From contig CM059977.1 in assembly GCA_030490835.1 (NCBI GenBank), positions 18,209,335 through 18,273,334 of the forward strand: DNA of 64,000 nt. The letters run 5' to 3'. Numbering within the stretch: position 1 is the first letter of the stretch; each line of letters begins with the position of its first letter. Made by a program: the position numbers and the translations under genes. Source of the stretch: Annona cherimola (Eukaryota; Streptophyta; Magnoliopsida; Magnoliales; Annonaceae). Under the pieces are notes generated by a model that saw only the letters and a program-made list of their open reading frames with translations, was not told the origin of the DNA and did no database searches. This document shows positions 1 through 11,597 of this stretch, one piece after another.

Positions 1-674
1 AACCGCATCTTCTTGGCTGGTATTTGCTGCTCTGATTCAATCCGAGTCTCATGTCGGTAGTCGTCTTTTATTTTTTTACTCTCTCCAACAAGTTTATTAC
101 GTTTCGCACCGGTACTTATCGTTGTGAAAATTTCTATTTGGGTTATTTTGCTCGTACCTTGCATTTGCGTGTTTTTTTTTTATTACAAAAATTGCATATA
201 TGCTTATAGTAAAACTTGATTTATATATTAAATACATTTATATTAACAAGTTTATAGGAAAAAAAAACTTAAAAAAAGTTTTTTAAATGGATTTTTTTGA
301 GCCCGAGTTAACAACATCATTTATCTAATATTAGCCATATGTACTAATTTCAGTAACTTCCATCTGTACGTACTCTACAGTATCTGTTATTCCAATTTTC
401 AAAAGTCAAAATTACTCTAATGCTCCACGTCTTCCAAGGCTGATCGGCTCTGTTTTTCGTCATCAGTGCGAGGACAAGACAACATCGAAAGCCCACCACT
501 GTAGAAGATGGTTTCGTGTGCAGCAGAGGAGATGAAATCTAGATTTGATGGGTGTTTTAGTTATTTCCAATCATGAGTGATAGTTTGTGGTATGCTTAGA
601 ATTAGTAGCATATTTAATGAGAGTGGATGCAAATTTTTAACCTTAGTAGGGATTAGCGGGTATATTTGAAATTG
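1..674. other. AT-rich intergenic sequence, no gene seen
   Basis: No open reading frame, RNA gene or repeat boundary that I can support. The first 120 bases are less AT-rich than what follows, but show no recognisable coding pattern. Confidence 0.5.
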
Positions 675-1002
675 AGGGTGTATTTGGGAAGTGATAAAAC
701 TTTTGATGAAAATCTTTTAGTATAAATTTTTTTTAATTGATAAAAAATGATATAATATAATAGGAGTAATGGTAAGGAATAAAGAAAATAATATTAAAAT
801 AGATAAGTTTTTTTATATGTTTAAAATGATGTAATATAATAGGAGTAATGATAAAGAATTAAAATATATAAGTTGGTTGTATAGGTAGTTGTATAGAAAC
901 AATTGAAAAATAGAGTAGTTATATAGGAAGATGTGAATAAATGATTAAAAAATAAAGTAATTGTAGAGAATAAAAAGTTTTAGAGTTTGCTAAACATGCC
1001 CT
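675..1002 (+). mobile_element. MITE, family M (GGGTGYGTTTGG ends)
   Basis: Starts AGGGTGTATTTGG and ends ACATGCCCT, an imperfect terminal inverted repeat. The interior has the family signature: AAAACTTTTGATGAAAA near the start, then GTAATGAT, AAAATAGATA and GTAGTTGTATAG-like words. At least ten related copies occur in this window in both orientations. There is no coding capacity. The superfamily is not certain; the nested copy at 34915-35175 suggests a 3-bp target duplication. Confidence 0.65.
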
Positions 1003-3460
1003 AATTCTAAACATTGGTAGATTTTTGATAAATTCAAACCATGTATTGTGCTTATTAATATCAATTCGATTAATAGTCTAAAGATCACCTTGGTTGAATA
1101 TCTTGGTAGCCATTCACCAAGTAATCCAATCATGGTGTTTTTGTTATATTACCAAAATTCATATTAATAAACATAATTAGTGGTTTAGATTTATCAAAAA
1201 GTGGATAATGTTTATAAAAATTAAGAGGTTGAAACTTATCACAAGTGTAACCACAAATATTTTTAAATATCTATAAGTATTTCAATTCATAGGCATAAAC
1301 ATAATTTATGTAAAATCCATAGGTTTGGGAGCAAATACCCTTTCCATTTGGAACATACTTGTATAAAAGTACTTCAATGTTGCTTCTCTAATTAGACACA
1401 TTTTGATGACTACATTAAAAGGTACCAAAGATAATTTGATCTAATTTTTTTTATTGTCTTATCTACTTTAGAGGATCGAGCACTTGAGGTGGGATAGTGA
1501 GGTCAATACTTTTATTCAACATTTGAACTTTGGACCTCTCACTTGTATTATTCCACATACACACATGTCACTAGTCTGGACATCCAAATGATGCCATTTT
1601 TTTATTAGTATTTTTTATAGTGTGACAACTGATATTATAAGCAAGTACATTCACAACTCTTATATAGGGAGAAATCTATAACACTCCTACACAAAGAGGG
1701 AAAATCCGTAATACCTCACATACAGAGGAAATGCATAAACTCACATAGCAGTGAGACATCATAATATACCCACACATAGGTGAGATAAAGCTGAGACAGT
1801 TGGATTGTTAGCCGCCCAATTTTACCATGACGTCAAATGCGTCGTGGTTCCAAGTGGTGCCATTTGATCTAGGTTTCAAGTGGTGGGTTATCATATGTGA
1901 AATATGAAAATAACTTATCTCCATTGATAGATTTATTGGAATGTGATGATAATTTATAAAATTATTTTTTATTTTATATACAAATATACTTAAATGGTAT
2001 AGAGATTGATTCAATAATTTTTAAATAGATATACAAGTCAAACTAATTTTATTGTATTAAATTTATACTTTTATCAGTGAAGTACAGAAATATTTATTGT
2101 CTATATCACTGCTTGGATGGCTGACGTGGGTGTGTGTAGAGTACTTTCATGAGATGTCTGGTCATTCAAGATAGATAATATTACACAAAAATTGCCACTC
2201 ACGAAACTTAAATGCAAGGATGAATTTGATTTTGATTAAACCCTTAAGCTAGGCTCAAATGAAGTAGCAAAACTAAAATCCACAATGTTTCCAGCACTAG
2301 AGGAGTATTTCTGTTTACATTCCTTGTATAGCAACTCTTTTGGGAAGCAGAATAGAACAATGCCATCACTGTTAACCAGGCAACAGTGCCCTAGGTAAGG
2401 GATAGTGAGGTTGAGGAATGGAGAAGAGCGTGTGTGGTGGAATGGTGTGGACTAGGACATCCCAATGCGCGTGAAACTCTTCGGTCTTGACCATCTAGTC
2501 ATGAAGAAAACCATTTTTAATTGATAAAAAACAATGTGATCAATGTGATTTGACGACCGAACAATCATAACTCCGAATCCTAAATCTTTCAGTTTTAAAA
2601 ACATCGAACTTTTGCCGCGACTTTGTGGTAACCACGCCTGTCTCATTTGGAGCCGGGCATGAGTTTGAATGCTCCTGGCGTGTAACAGGTGATATTTTAC
2701 AACAGTTATAGTTCCCCTGTTGGCGGAGGTTTATAATATTGTCTTCCTATCGTGGGGATTTACAATTTTCTCTCCTTTGATGAGGGTTTAGGAAAAATTC
2801 CTTCAGTAGTGTGAGGGCATGAACGTGTTTCATTGTAATATCTAGATGTCATGATGTATATAAAAAATATAAAAAAAAACAAAAAACTTTTGTTTTTTAA
2901 TGAATATTTTCATTTTCTTTATTTTTTTATATTCGAATTTGTTAGAGTATTTTCTTACATACTCTAATGTTGAGCAATTTCAGAGGGTAATGATTCAGCA
3001 TCACCATTAGTATTCTTGCTCCATACTTACTTTTGGTTTTTAGTTCTAAAATATTTTTTAAAAATCTGATTTATTGTAATGTTTCTCCATATGTATTATT
3101 TATAATTTCAAAATTATATATAATATAAACTTTTATATAGTAGCTTTGACTATTATATAAACTATGCAAACCTTTATAAAATAAACTTTGCATAGTTTAT
3201 TTTAAAAATAAATACAAAAGTCTTCTTACATACTTTTATAAACTTTTATATAGTAGCTTTTAAAAATAAATATGCAAACCTAGTTGATTAAGTCATTTCA
3301 TAAGTCTTCTTAAGCCAACTCATGAAATGAGCATACTTAAACTTGTGAACGGTGTAATTTTTGTGGTGGTCACGTTAGGTTGAATTATTTCATGAGTTGG
3401 CTCCTTTTGAAGGTAATATTATCATTAAAAATGTATTCTGTAACTATTTACGAATTTTCT
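1003..3460. other. AT-rich intergenic sequence, no gene seen
   Basis: Short ORFs here are not supported by any recognisable motif. A short direct repeat (ACTTTTATATAGTAGCTTT near 3129 and 3236) and a small inverted pair around CATGAAATGA/TCATTTCATGAG (3300-3410) suggest old repeat debris. Confidence 0.45.
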
Positions 3461-3469
3461 ATTCGTTTG

Positions 3470-3600
3470 GTGGCTTGCGTTAATGACAAAATTTAAAACA
3501 CAAAAGGGCAAAATTACAAAGTTTAAAAAACAAAAACACAAAGTTAGAGAGACTAAAATGCAAAAAAATCGTGTATAATCCAATTATTTTTACACCCTTC
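3470..3600 (-). repeat. MULE-end-like fragment
   Basis: Read on the minus strand it gives TTGCATTTTAGTCTCTCTAA, then TTTTTAAACTTTGTAATTTTG and CCCTTTTGTGTTTTAAA, followed by CAAGCCACCAAACGAATAGA. The same run of words occurs at 18229-18310 plus 18640-18690, and inverted at 27480-27605. I read all three as terminal sequence of one mobile element family, probably Mutator-like. This copy stands alone. Confidence 0.4.
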
Positions 3601-3627
3601 ATGATTGATCAGAAATCTACCCAATCC

Positions 3628-3628
<1 letters not shown>

Positions 3629-3661
<33 letters not shown>
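3629..3661. repeat. (TA)n microsatellite
   Basis: Uninterrupted AT dinucleotide tract of about 33 bases directly upstream of a hairpin-ended repeat. Confidence 0.95.
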
Positions 3662-3665
<4 letters not shown>

Positions 3666-3689
3666 ACGAAGTAATATATTATGTTTAAT

Positions 3690-4045
3690 GGGAGCTGTTC
3701 CGGTGCCGCGCAACTGCACCGGAACAGCGATACGTTTGATCAAAAGTGGGCTCCACACATATTAGAATGCAATGAAACTTTATACAATCATTTATCCATA
3801 TATAAATTTTATAGCAAATGATTTACATGTTGAAAAAACCACTTTAAAGTTGTTATTTACATCAAACTATTTTATTACGTTGAATTTGTACTATTTCCAG
3901 ATGGGGCCCATATACATATCTGATTGGGATGAAAATTGGTACGGTAATAGAATATATTATTCTAAATATAATGGATGGAGTAGATTATGATTTGATGATC
4001 ATGTGGAGCCCATTTCAGTGATGCTGCACCTGAATATTTCTGATA
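3690..4045 (+). mobile_element. Hairpin-ended non-autonomous element, family H, copy 1
   Basis: Begins with a perfect hairpin at 3694-3728: arms GCTGTTCCGGTGC and GCACCGGAACAGC with a 9-nt loop. The body (3768-4030) matches the reverse complement of 12190-12500 along most of its length, including words such as CAAATGATTTACATGTTGAA and GATCATGTGGAGCCCATTT. It ends near GCTGCACCTGAATATT. It is non-coding; the 72-aa ORF inside is incidental. A (TA)n tract lies immediately upstream. Confidence 0.6.
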
Positions 4046-4813
4046 TTTAACATTATTTATATATAGTACATTTATACATATATTTTTCAAAAAAAGATTT
4101 TGAAGTATTTTTTAAAAAGTTTTAATTGTTATATTTTCACTCTTAAAAGATGTTAATTTACAAAATATAAGTTTTCAAGAAAAATAATTTTTTATAACAC
4201 AATAAAAAAGGATGCGTTAAACTGGTAATGATTAGCATGGAGCTCTTATTCTTATAGTAAATATCGAATCATTATCCATTTAAAATAATATATACAAATA
4301 AGAGCTGCAGTAATAAGAACGTCGTGAGTGGTAAAACAAGAAATGAAATATTTAAAGATAATCTATAGGTGAAATTAATTGGTAATAATATAAGAGAAAA
4401 CATATTAAAGCGGCTTCGATATTTTAAACGGAAACCGAAACGACATCGGAGAAGAGTAAAGTATTTATTTAAATAGTAAACATTTAAAGAATAAGTAGAA
4501 GACTAAAAAAAAAAGAAAAACATGGATAGAAATACAATGATTGATAAGAACATATTTTCTAATGGGCGGGAGTGCAAACGAGATGGGCGGTAAAAAACTT
4601 ACGGTGATGATTTGTGGAAAACAACGGAGTAGCTATGCAATTAACGGTCAAGGTCTATGAAAACGGCGAGTATCAAGTAGCCATCAGTGGGGTTTGCAGT
4701 ACTGTTTCGTTTTATAACCTTCATGCATTGTTTGGCAATGCTGCTGCGAGTTCGTCGTTTTGACAAATGGTCTTCGATTCAAGGACAGTCCGTAGAGAAA
4801 CTGACAAACGGGA

Positions 4814-4816
<3 letters not shown>
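4046..4816. other. Intergenic sequence, no gene seen
   Basis: AT-rich to 4550, then mixed composition. Short frames around 4684-5010 owe their length to the TA repeat and are not genes. Confidence 0.45.

Positions 4817-4878
<62 letters not shown>
4817..4878. repeat. (TA)n microsatellite
   Basis: About 62 bases of uninterrupted AT dinucleotide, the longest in the window. It abuts a short fold-back copy of repeat family H. Confidence 0.95.
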
Positions 4879-4881
<3 letters not shown>

Positions 4882-4883
4882 AT

Positions 4884-4990
4884 ATATTCCCGTGCAGCAT
4901 GATGGGCCCCACATGATCATGAAATCATGATCATGTGGGGCCCATTTTTGGGCCACTGTACGGGTGCAGTGACACTGCACCCGAACAACT
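4884..4990 (+). mobile_element. Hairpin-ended element, family H, copy 3 (collapsed fold-back)
   Basis: Contains the family start AATATTCCCGTGCAGCATG. A near-perfect palindrome, GGGCCCCACATGATCATG facing CATGATCATGTGGGGCCC, spans 4904-4943. A terminal hairpin follows (GGTGCAGTG-A-CACTGCACC near 4961-4979). Compared with copies 1 and 2 the middle is missing, so only the ends remain, joined face to face. Confidence 0.55.
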
Positions 4991-6684
4991 CTTAGAATAT
5001 AAATGTACATTTAATAGCTGCAAAATTCATTGAAAAAAATTTGAAAACAGCAGCTGATCGTGGACGTGATCTGGTGGACAGATTTGAGATGGTTTAATGC
5101 AATGGATAATTATTGAATTTTTAATTAAGAAAAAATTAATTTAAATGGCCCACAAGTTGCCATGTCAGCTAGGGGGATAAGCACATATTAATTAGCTGTG
5201 GAAAATGCAGCGCAAGTGGGGCCCATAAGCTGGAAAATCCAGCTTTATTAAGGGGGCACGTCCATGTGTGAGAGAAGCTTGGAAAAATATTTTTCTAAGT
5301 GTCAATCTCTTCTCCCCCAAGGCAGCAGCTCACGTCCCAGCCCTAGGCCACCAAGGAGGAAGAAAAGAAAAGAAAAGAAAGGGGGAAAAGAGGGATTACC
5401 CATTTAATCAAGTAAGTATATGATTATTTTGATTTTATATCTCAAATCTGGAAATTTTATGATGTTGTAAACTAAAATATGAACGGGACAGTAAATGGAT
5501 GAATTTTAGCATGAAAATTTTGGGAAGAATTATTATGGAGTTATTAAGGAACGACCAAATTTTCAGCTTAAAAGGATAATCCAATTTCAAATTAAAAATC
5601 CGAGAAAATTAACCTAAACAGGGTAAAATGGGTGACAGGATCAGCTGTAGAAAATAATTTTTAATAATTTTTATAAATGGAATTTCGGGCTGAAAATTTT
5701 ACAGAATATATAAGATATATTTAGGATAACAGAAAAAAATAAAAATTAGGTTTTTATGGGTATAAATATGCCCCATAATTCACGTGATTAAGGCTGACTC
5801 AAAACTCCCAACACTGTCCAGCACAGTGAAAATGCCAAAATAAATATATTATGTCAATATTTCGTGATGAAATTTTTATGACAGTTATTTCATGTAGTTA
5901 TTAAGGTATGGTAGAAATTTCAGATCAAAACTACTTGATTTGATATTAATGCAAGTTTTTGAGAATTTAGTACGCCTGATTTCAGCATTTGTGGATAGTT
6001 GGAGAAAAAAATCAAAAAGAAATATGAAATCTATGTAGAAATGATCCAGATTTATATATATGTTAATACCCTAGATTTGGGTTAGGAAAAGTTGGATTAA
6101 TTGCTGAAATTTCGGATTTATAAAACTTTTTAGGGTTATGTGTCAAAAGACACGTTAAACGGGTGAAAAATGGGTTCTAAGTTGCTGTTTTGGAAACCTA
6201 TGACTAGTGGATTAAAAATTCATAAAAATGCACTAAATAAGTATTAAATGAAGTGTATAAACTTGCTGAATTAGAAGGCAAGTTATTGATTTGAAAAATT
6301 TTAAGGAATATATGAATTAGACGTTGTTAGATGTACATATGTGAAGCAGTGCATATGATAAGATGATAAATGCATTATGTAAAATATTAAAATGCAAAAA
6401 TATGTTAAAATATGATGGAAAAAACGTGAAATGCATTGATGAATTGATAATTTCAAATTTTGAGATTAATATATAGGAATTTAATATGTGGCATAATGAA
6501 TGATTGAGATACATAAATGTGTAAAATATGTATACCCGACTTGGAATTCAAGCGGGTTATGAATATTTATGAAAATGGGTTGGAAAACTAGGTGAATGCA
6601 CACAAATGGAATTTACATGAATGTTATATCATTCTATATGTATAGGCAAAGGCAAAGAAAGGGTTGACCCGGGAAGCTCACGTG

Positions 6685-7085
6685 ATCAAGGTAAGCAAGC
6701 GAACTTTCCAAAATATTAATTTCCTCCTATGTTTTGAAAATGATAGCTTAAATAAAATGCCTTAAGGATTGTTTCATGGGAAACAAGCAATACTTCTTAA
6801 AATAGTTATTTTGTCACAAGTGTTGCCAAGATTGGAAATGCTTATATCAATGATTTTAAAGAGTTTGCTTACAAGTAAGCAAGCGGACTTTCCAAAATAT
6901 TGTTTCAAAGGAATTTTATGAAATTTATGAACTTGCTATAATAAGTTGGTTTCATAATTGCTTACGAGATAAGTAAGTGAATTTTCAAGCATAATGTTTA
7001 TATTTAAGTATTAAATTTACTTGATCATGTTTATATTAATGATGTGGAGAATTGCTTATAGAGTAAGCAAGCTCAGACCTTGAAA
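6685..7085 (+). repeat. Degenerate repeats inside the LTR (GTAAGCAAGCGAACTTTCC)
   Basis: The motif GTAAGCAAGCGRACTTTCC occurs at about 6690 and 6873, with decayed versions near 6972 and 7061. Spacing is 90-180 bases. Each is preceded by GCTTAC/GAGATAAG-type sequence, so the block appears built from an old repeat of roughly 90 bases. Confidence 0.5.
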
Positions 7086-8360
7086 ATATGATGTGAGTTT
7101 TATGATGGTTTTAAAATAAGCGAGTTCATACAAGTGTGGTTTACAAAGAGTTTTATCTTGAAAGAGTTTAACTCTTTCATAAAATGATATTCAAAAACAA
7201 ACCATGGAAATTTTATTTACAAGGAGTTTTATTGAAAAATGTAATTCTTTACAAAATGGTTTCTAGAAATAAATAGATGTTTTGAAATGGTTTCCATTAA
7301 ATGTCAAAAATTGAATTTATATACGTGTTTTGAGATTTATGTAGATGTTTTAAAAAAATCTATCAAGGTGCTTTACAACTCTTAGAGTTGTAACACTTTG
7401 AAGATGCTTTACTCTGATATTCTAAAAAAATTTAAAGATGGTCAGTCCTACAAAATGATTCGTGGATTTTATGTTTAAATAATGATCAAAAGATTATGCA
7501 AACTCCTCTCTCTATATATATAAGTGTAACAAAGAAGCGACGTGGATAAGACAAATAATGCCATTACAGTGGATGGAAAAGAGTTGCATAAGTTTTGCTC
7601 ATAAAAATGTTATTAAGAAAAGTTTTGTCTCCGCGAGTTTTGAATTAGTTCAAAAGCTTCTAAAAATGAGAATTTCAAAAGTTGTTTAGCAAATCATTAA
7701 AGCTTTGCAAAATATTTTCTTCTCAAATATTTTAAATGTTTGGTAAAATGGATTTATTAAAATATTTCTAAACTCTTTAAGGGTGGTCATCCTAACATCA
7801 GGATTTGAAAATAATTTATAAAAATATTTTATTTTCAAAACAACCACGCCCAGTTCTCAATTTGAGAAGGGCATAGTCTGCGGACTAAGTTGGCTTTATA
7901 CATATCAAGCTGAGGCTTGAAAAAGAGCACGGTCAAATGACTGGGCGAAGTTTTGTGAAAATCATTGCTAGCATACGAGTGTGCGCAAAACGATATACTA
8001 GGCTCATGGTTGAGGCGATTATAGACCAAAATGGTCGAGAACCAGAGCTCACCTCTACCTGTAGCCGAGTCGCTTAGGGGAAGGCTGGAGGCCTGCGGCG
8101 CCTTCCCTGAAATGGGAGCAGGATCATGGACAACCGCCTAGCTAGTGGTGTAGTCACATGAATGGTTTCTTTCCTAGGGGAGGATGATCACTTGTTAAGT
8201 GTCACCTTCTAGAGGGTCAGAGACACAAATCCATATGTTTTTGGAACATACATATGTTCCCTATGTTTTAAAAGTCCCAAAATGGGCGCCTACACTATTT
8301 TGTTTTAAATGGATTTGTGTTGGATTTAAATGGATTTATGTTTAGTTTTCAGAAGATACC

Positions 8361-8720
8361 GAAAATATTTTAGGACATGAATATGTCCGCCATATTGGTT
8401 TAAAAAGGGTTGGTATCTTATATGCGGGCTAAAAGAGGCTTATATGGAAAAATATTTTTGGACATGAGAATATCCGCCTAGATAAAAGATTTCTATGCAC
8501 ATGCATTGCTTTTGAACAACCCCGAGTTGGGTTATAAAGAAAATTAAATAAATGATGTTTTGTGACAAGTAAATGTCCTCGTGGGCAAAAGGTTATAAGA
8601 AAAATATTTTAGGACATATAATTGTCCTCATGCCATATGAAAAATATTTTTGGACATAGACATGTCCTCATGATAGATGAAAAATATTTTGGGACAAATA
8701 ATTATCCACATGAAAAATGG
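8361..8720 (+). repeat. Repeated GAAAAATATTTTNGGACAT units in the LTR
   Basis: The unit GAAAAATATTTTAGGACAT plus a complementary ATGTCC occurs at about 8361, 8446, 8598, 8639 and 8681. The last three are in tandem with a period of 41-42 bases. Most units can form a small GGACAT...ATGTCC hairpin. Confidence 0.6.
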
Positions 8721-9352
8721 TTTAGATGCATAGACATCACCTTTGAAAATCCTCAAAATGGGGACATGCACAAAGTTTTATGAGTGTTTTATAAAGAAGA
8801 TTTCTATAAAAGGTTTCTTCCTATTGGTAGTTGATCACTTGATAAGTGTCTCCTACCGAATAGGCAAGAGATGCATTTAAATGAAAAAAAAATGATGCTT
8901 GCTTACTGAGTTTATCACTCATGTTTTGTTTTTCCAACCTTAGACAGGGTTACGACTCGAAGAAAAGAGCAAAGCTAAAAGGTATTGATATATTGAAGAA
9001 TGAATGGATGAATGTATTGCTTATAATGAAATGAGATTGATTATGTATGGTGTAAATAGATAAGTGATTATGTATAAAATTCTATGTGAATTTTTATTCA
9101 TGAACATATATATATTGCCTATAATATGAAAGTAAAGATACTTGTATGATAAATTTTATAAAGATATGGATGAGTTCACTATGAATGATGACAAGTATGA
9201 GCTTATATGATGAAAGAAAAGAAAAAAAATTTTTGGACGAGATCAAATTAAGAACCCGCCGCGTGATCAGGGCAACAATCCTGATCGCATTTACCAATCG
9301 AAAATAGATCTTGGGGTAAGGTTGTGACGCTCGAGTCGGGACGCCACAAAAA

Positions 9353-9611
9353 TTAGTATCAGAGTAAGGATTGGTAAATAGGCAGGAGAAGGAGAAACTA
9401 GAGGATGATGAAAGGATAGATCTGATGCCACAGAGCATGATATCAGAGCAAGGATTGGTAAAATGGCGTGGAAAGAAAGGATTTGATACCAAAGGGCTAG
9501 ATATCAGAACAAGAATTGGTGAATAAGTATAGAAAAATGATGAAAAGGATAGATTGTAATTATAGGATATATTTATGATGTGTTGATTTTAAGGAATACA
9601 TGTTATATGTA
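9353..9611 (+). mobile_element. Retrotransposon leader with a triplicated primer-binding-like sequence
   Basis: Directly after the LTR come three related stretches: TTAGTATCAGAGTAAGGATTGG (about 9356), TGATATCAGAGCAAGGATTGG (about 9441) and AGATATCAGAACAAGAATTGG (about 9501). Each resembles the primer binding site for initiator tRNA-Met (TGGTATCAGAGC). The functional copy should be the first. All three carry mismatches, so the element is inactive. Confidence 0.5.
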
Positions 9612-9619
9612 GTTCTAAC

Positions 9620-10906
9620 CAGTGTTGTCAGAACCGAACCGGTGATTGAACCGGTAAAGGAACTGGTCTGGTTCGAACCGGTGACGTCAGCATGACATAT
9701 TTATGATGTCATAAATATTAAATTTTTAAATTTTAAATAAATATATTGATAAAATTATATTTTTATAAATCCTAAATATATATGTTAGATTTTAAGGACA
9801 ACAGTAGAAGTACGAACCATGCAAAAAAAATTACTAGCAAGTTTTAAAAAATCTTTAAGCATGAATTTTAAAAAAAAAACTACATTAACTAACCTGAAAT
9901 GCTTAAACTTGAAATAAGCCATGAATTCTTCTTCTTTATCTCAGTACCTTGATAAATTGCTATAACCATACCTGACAAAATAAGAAATAAAACAAATCGG
10001 TAAGTGTTTAAAATTTGAACAATGAAATAACTTATAATAATATAACACTGTCCCGGATGCAACGACAACGACTTGGAGTCTTGGAGAAAGCTACCAGCGA
10101 GATGACGAACAGCGAGACAGCAAGCAGTGAGCGGACAGCAAGATGGCGACCAGCCTGCCGGCGACTGGTGAGATGGCGAACGGCAGCTCAAGGTGAGCTT
10201 GGCGGACGGAGCGGCGCACAGTACGGCGGACGGCGCGGGGGCGTGCAGCGGCTGCGTGTGCCGACGCTGAGGAAGAAATGCTGGCGGACGGCGTGGGTGT
10301 GTGTTGGGCGGGCGGGCCGCCGGAGGATTACGCGACGGACAGTGCGGCGGCGGCCCGTGCTGGTGCTGAAGACAAAGGGGGGCGACGGTTGCTGCGGCGG
10401 AGGGCGCGAGGGCGACGCGTGCCGATGCTGAGGACGAAGCCTGGGCGGACGGTGCGGCGGGTGGCGTGGGCGCATTTGGGCGGGTGGGCAGCGCCAGGGG
10501 ACAATGCGGGAACATAGCGTGTCATCGCTGAAGACAAAGCAGGCGCATGCCGGTGCTGCGGGCGAGCGCTGAGCGGGTGAGGCGTTTCGGTGAGGCGAAA
10601 TCGGGAGCGGCGACAGGTTAGGGACTTAGGGTTTTAGCAGTGAGGTGAGGATTGACGAAGGCGAGCGGACGATTTGAGCATTCAACGGTTTTTTTTCCAT
10701 TCATTTTTTAAAATATATATTATTAGAATACGAGGGCCAGCCCCGTCCGACCGGTCGAACCAGGTTGGACCGGATATTCCGGTTCGACCGTCGGTTCGCC
10801 GGTTCGGACGGTTTTTCACATTTGAACCGAACCGCACTGAACCGAACCGGAACCTGGACCGGTTCCCGGTCGGACTGGCCGGTTCGGTCCGGTTCTGACA
10901 ACACTG
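9620..10906 (+). mobile_element. Non-autonomous hAT element inserted in the retrotransposon
   Basis: The termini are CAGTGTTGTCAGAACCG (9620) and its exact complement ending at 10906, 17 bp perfect. Both sides carry the 8-bp target duplication GTTCTAAC (9612-9619 and 10907-10914), which is diagnostic for hAT. Subterminal CCGGTTC/GAACCGG words are repeated at both ends. The 1287-bp element has AT-rich flanks and a GC-rich core (about 10050-10660). No transposase motif is present in any frame. The core's long frames on both strands follow from its base composition, though it could be a captured gene fragment. Confidence 0.9.
10190..10580 (+). repeat. Degenerate GC-rich tandem units in the hAT core
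   Basis: The motif CCGAYGCTGAGGACGAAG or a close variant recurs near 10260, 10356, 10421 and 10523. Each is followed by GGCGGACGG-like sequence. Units are roughly 65-100 bases and imperfect. This internal repetition explains the high GC content and the overlapping ORFs. Confidence 0.5.
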
Positions 10907-10914
10907 GTTCTAAC

Positions 10915-11540
10915 TCCATCTTTTATGATTGACAGGATTAGTGATCGGAAGAGCTGCACTCAAGGTGAGTGTGTAGTTGAGGAATCCTTCCTCAAAGATT
11001 CGATAATTACATATTAAGAATTATGAATAATAAGAAACTAAAAAAAAAAAAGATGAAATGACCTAATTGGTCTAGCATAAGCATTCTTACTAGATAATGC
11101 CTATGTAGTAAGAAAGAGGCAGATGAAATTCACAAAAGTCTCTTTTGACTCTTGAAGGATAAAGGGATATATTATGTTTGGGTATAAGGATACTTATAAT
11201 TTACAAGTGTAACCACTTGTATAATAAATGAATATGAAAAAGAGTAACATACAAGTACAACTACTTGTATGATAACTATATATGAAAAAGAAAGAATTGT
11301 TAATGATTCTTTCTATTAAATATGATGGATGGTATAAAAAAAAACAGATAAGAAAATGTTACTCAAAGATGGTAGGAAATTGTTTATGATTGTATAGAAG
11401 GTGTAAGTGGAATGGACGTGGTTATTATTAACCCTTCTGTTAAAATGATTTATTGAATATATTACAATATATGTTGTGATGAGATGAATAAAAAGTATAT
11501 TGGTGTACTGATATATTTTTTTTTATGTATAGAAAGGAAT
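10915..11540 (+). mobile_element. Retrotransposon leader, continued
   Basis: Untranslated leader of the Gypsy element resuming after the hAT insertion. It is AT-rich, with an AAGGTGAGTGTG splice-donor-like site at about 10960, and has no ORF of note. Confidence 0.4.
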
Positions 11541-11597
11541 TATGCCTATCACAAGAGCGAGAGTTAGACTGAATAAAGGAAAGGCAGTGGCAAACTA
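11541..11597 (+). pseudogene. Start of a retrotransposon gag ORF, cut off
   Basis: ATG at about 11541 opens a short, basic reading frame (MPITRARVRLNKGKAVAN) that stops where LTR-end sequence begins. A basic N-terminus right after the leader is what a Gypsy gag start looks like. The rest of gag-pol is missing, so the internal region was deleted up to the 3' LTR end. Confidence 0.4.

Larger units (their letters stand above)
5000..9352 (+). mobile_element. 5' LTR of a decayed Gypsy retrotransposon (Tekay/Del-like)
   Basis: The right end is well placed. GACGCCACA at 9344-9352 is followed by a degenerate tRNA-iMet primer-binding-site sequence. The last ~105 bases (9247-9352) recur at 11597-11696, as expected for the two LTRs. 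A long non-coding LTR with splice-donor-like GTAAG sites (5413, 6691) and internal repeats fits Tekay/Del Gypsy elements. The left end is uncertain: sequence after the family H copy at 4990 looks like LTR, but I found no clear TG start with a target duplication. Confidence 0.5.

Noticed and set aside
4878..4882. TG start of the Gypsy 5' LTR at the end of the (TA)n tract, with ATATA as target duplication
   Set aside because: ATATA next to a TA repeat is uninformative, and 4884-4990 belongs to repeat family H, not to the LTR.
4684..5010. Three overlapping frames with Tyr-Ile repeats
   Set aside because: They are translations of the (TA)n tract, not genes.
9094..9492. 132-aa minus-strand ORF
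   Set aside because: Spans the LTR end and the triplicated PBS-like region. The translated product is an artefact of repeat sequence on the opposite strand.
9889..10515. 208-aa Pro/Ala/Ser-rich minus ORF and overlapping plus ORFs
   Set aside because: They lie wholly inside the GC-rich core of a hAT element. Both strands are open because of composition and there is no recognised domain.
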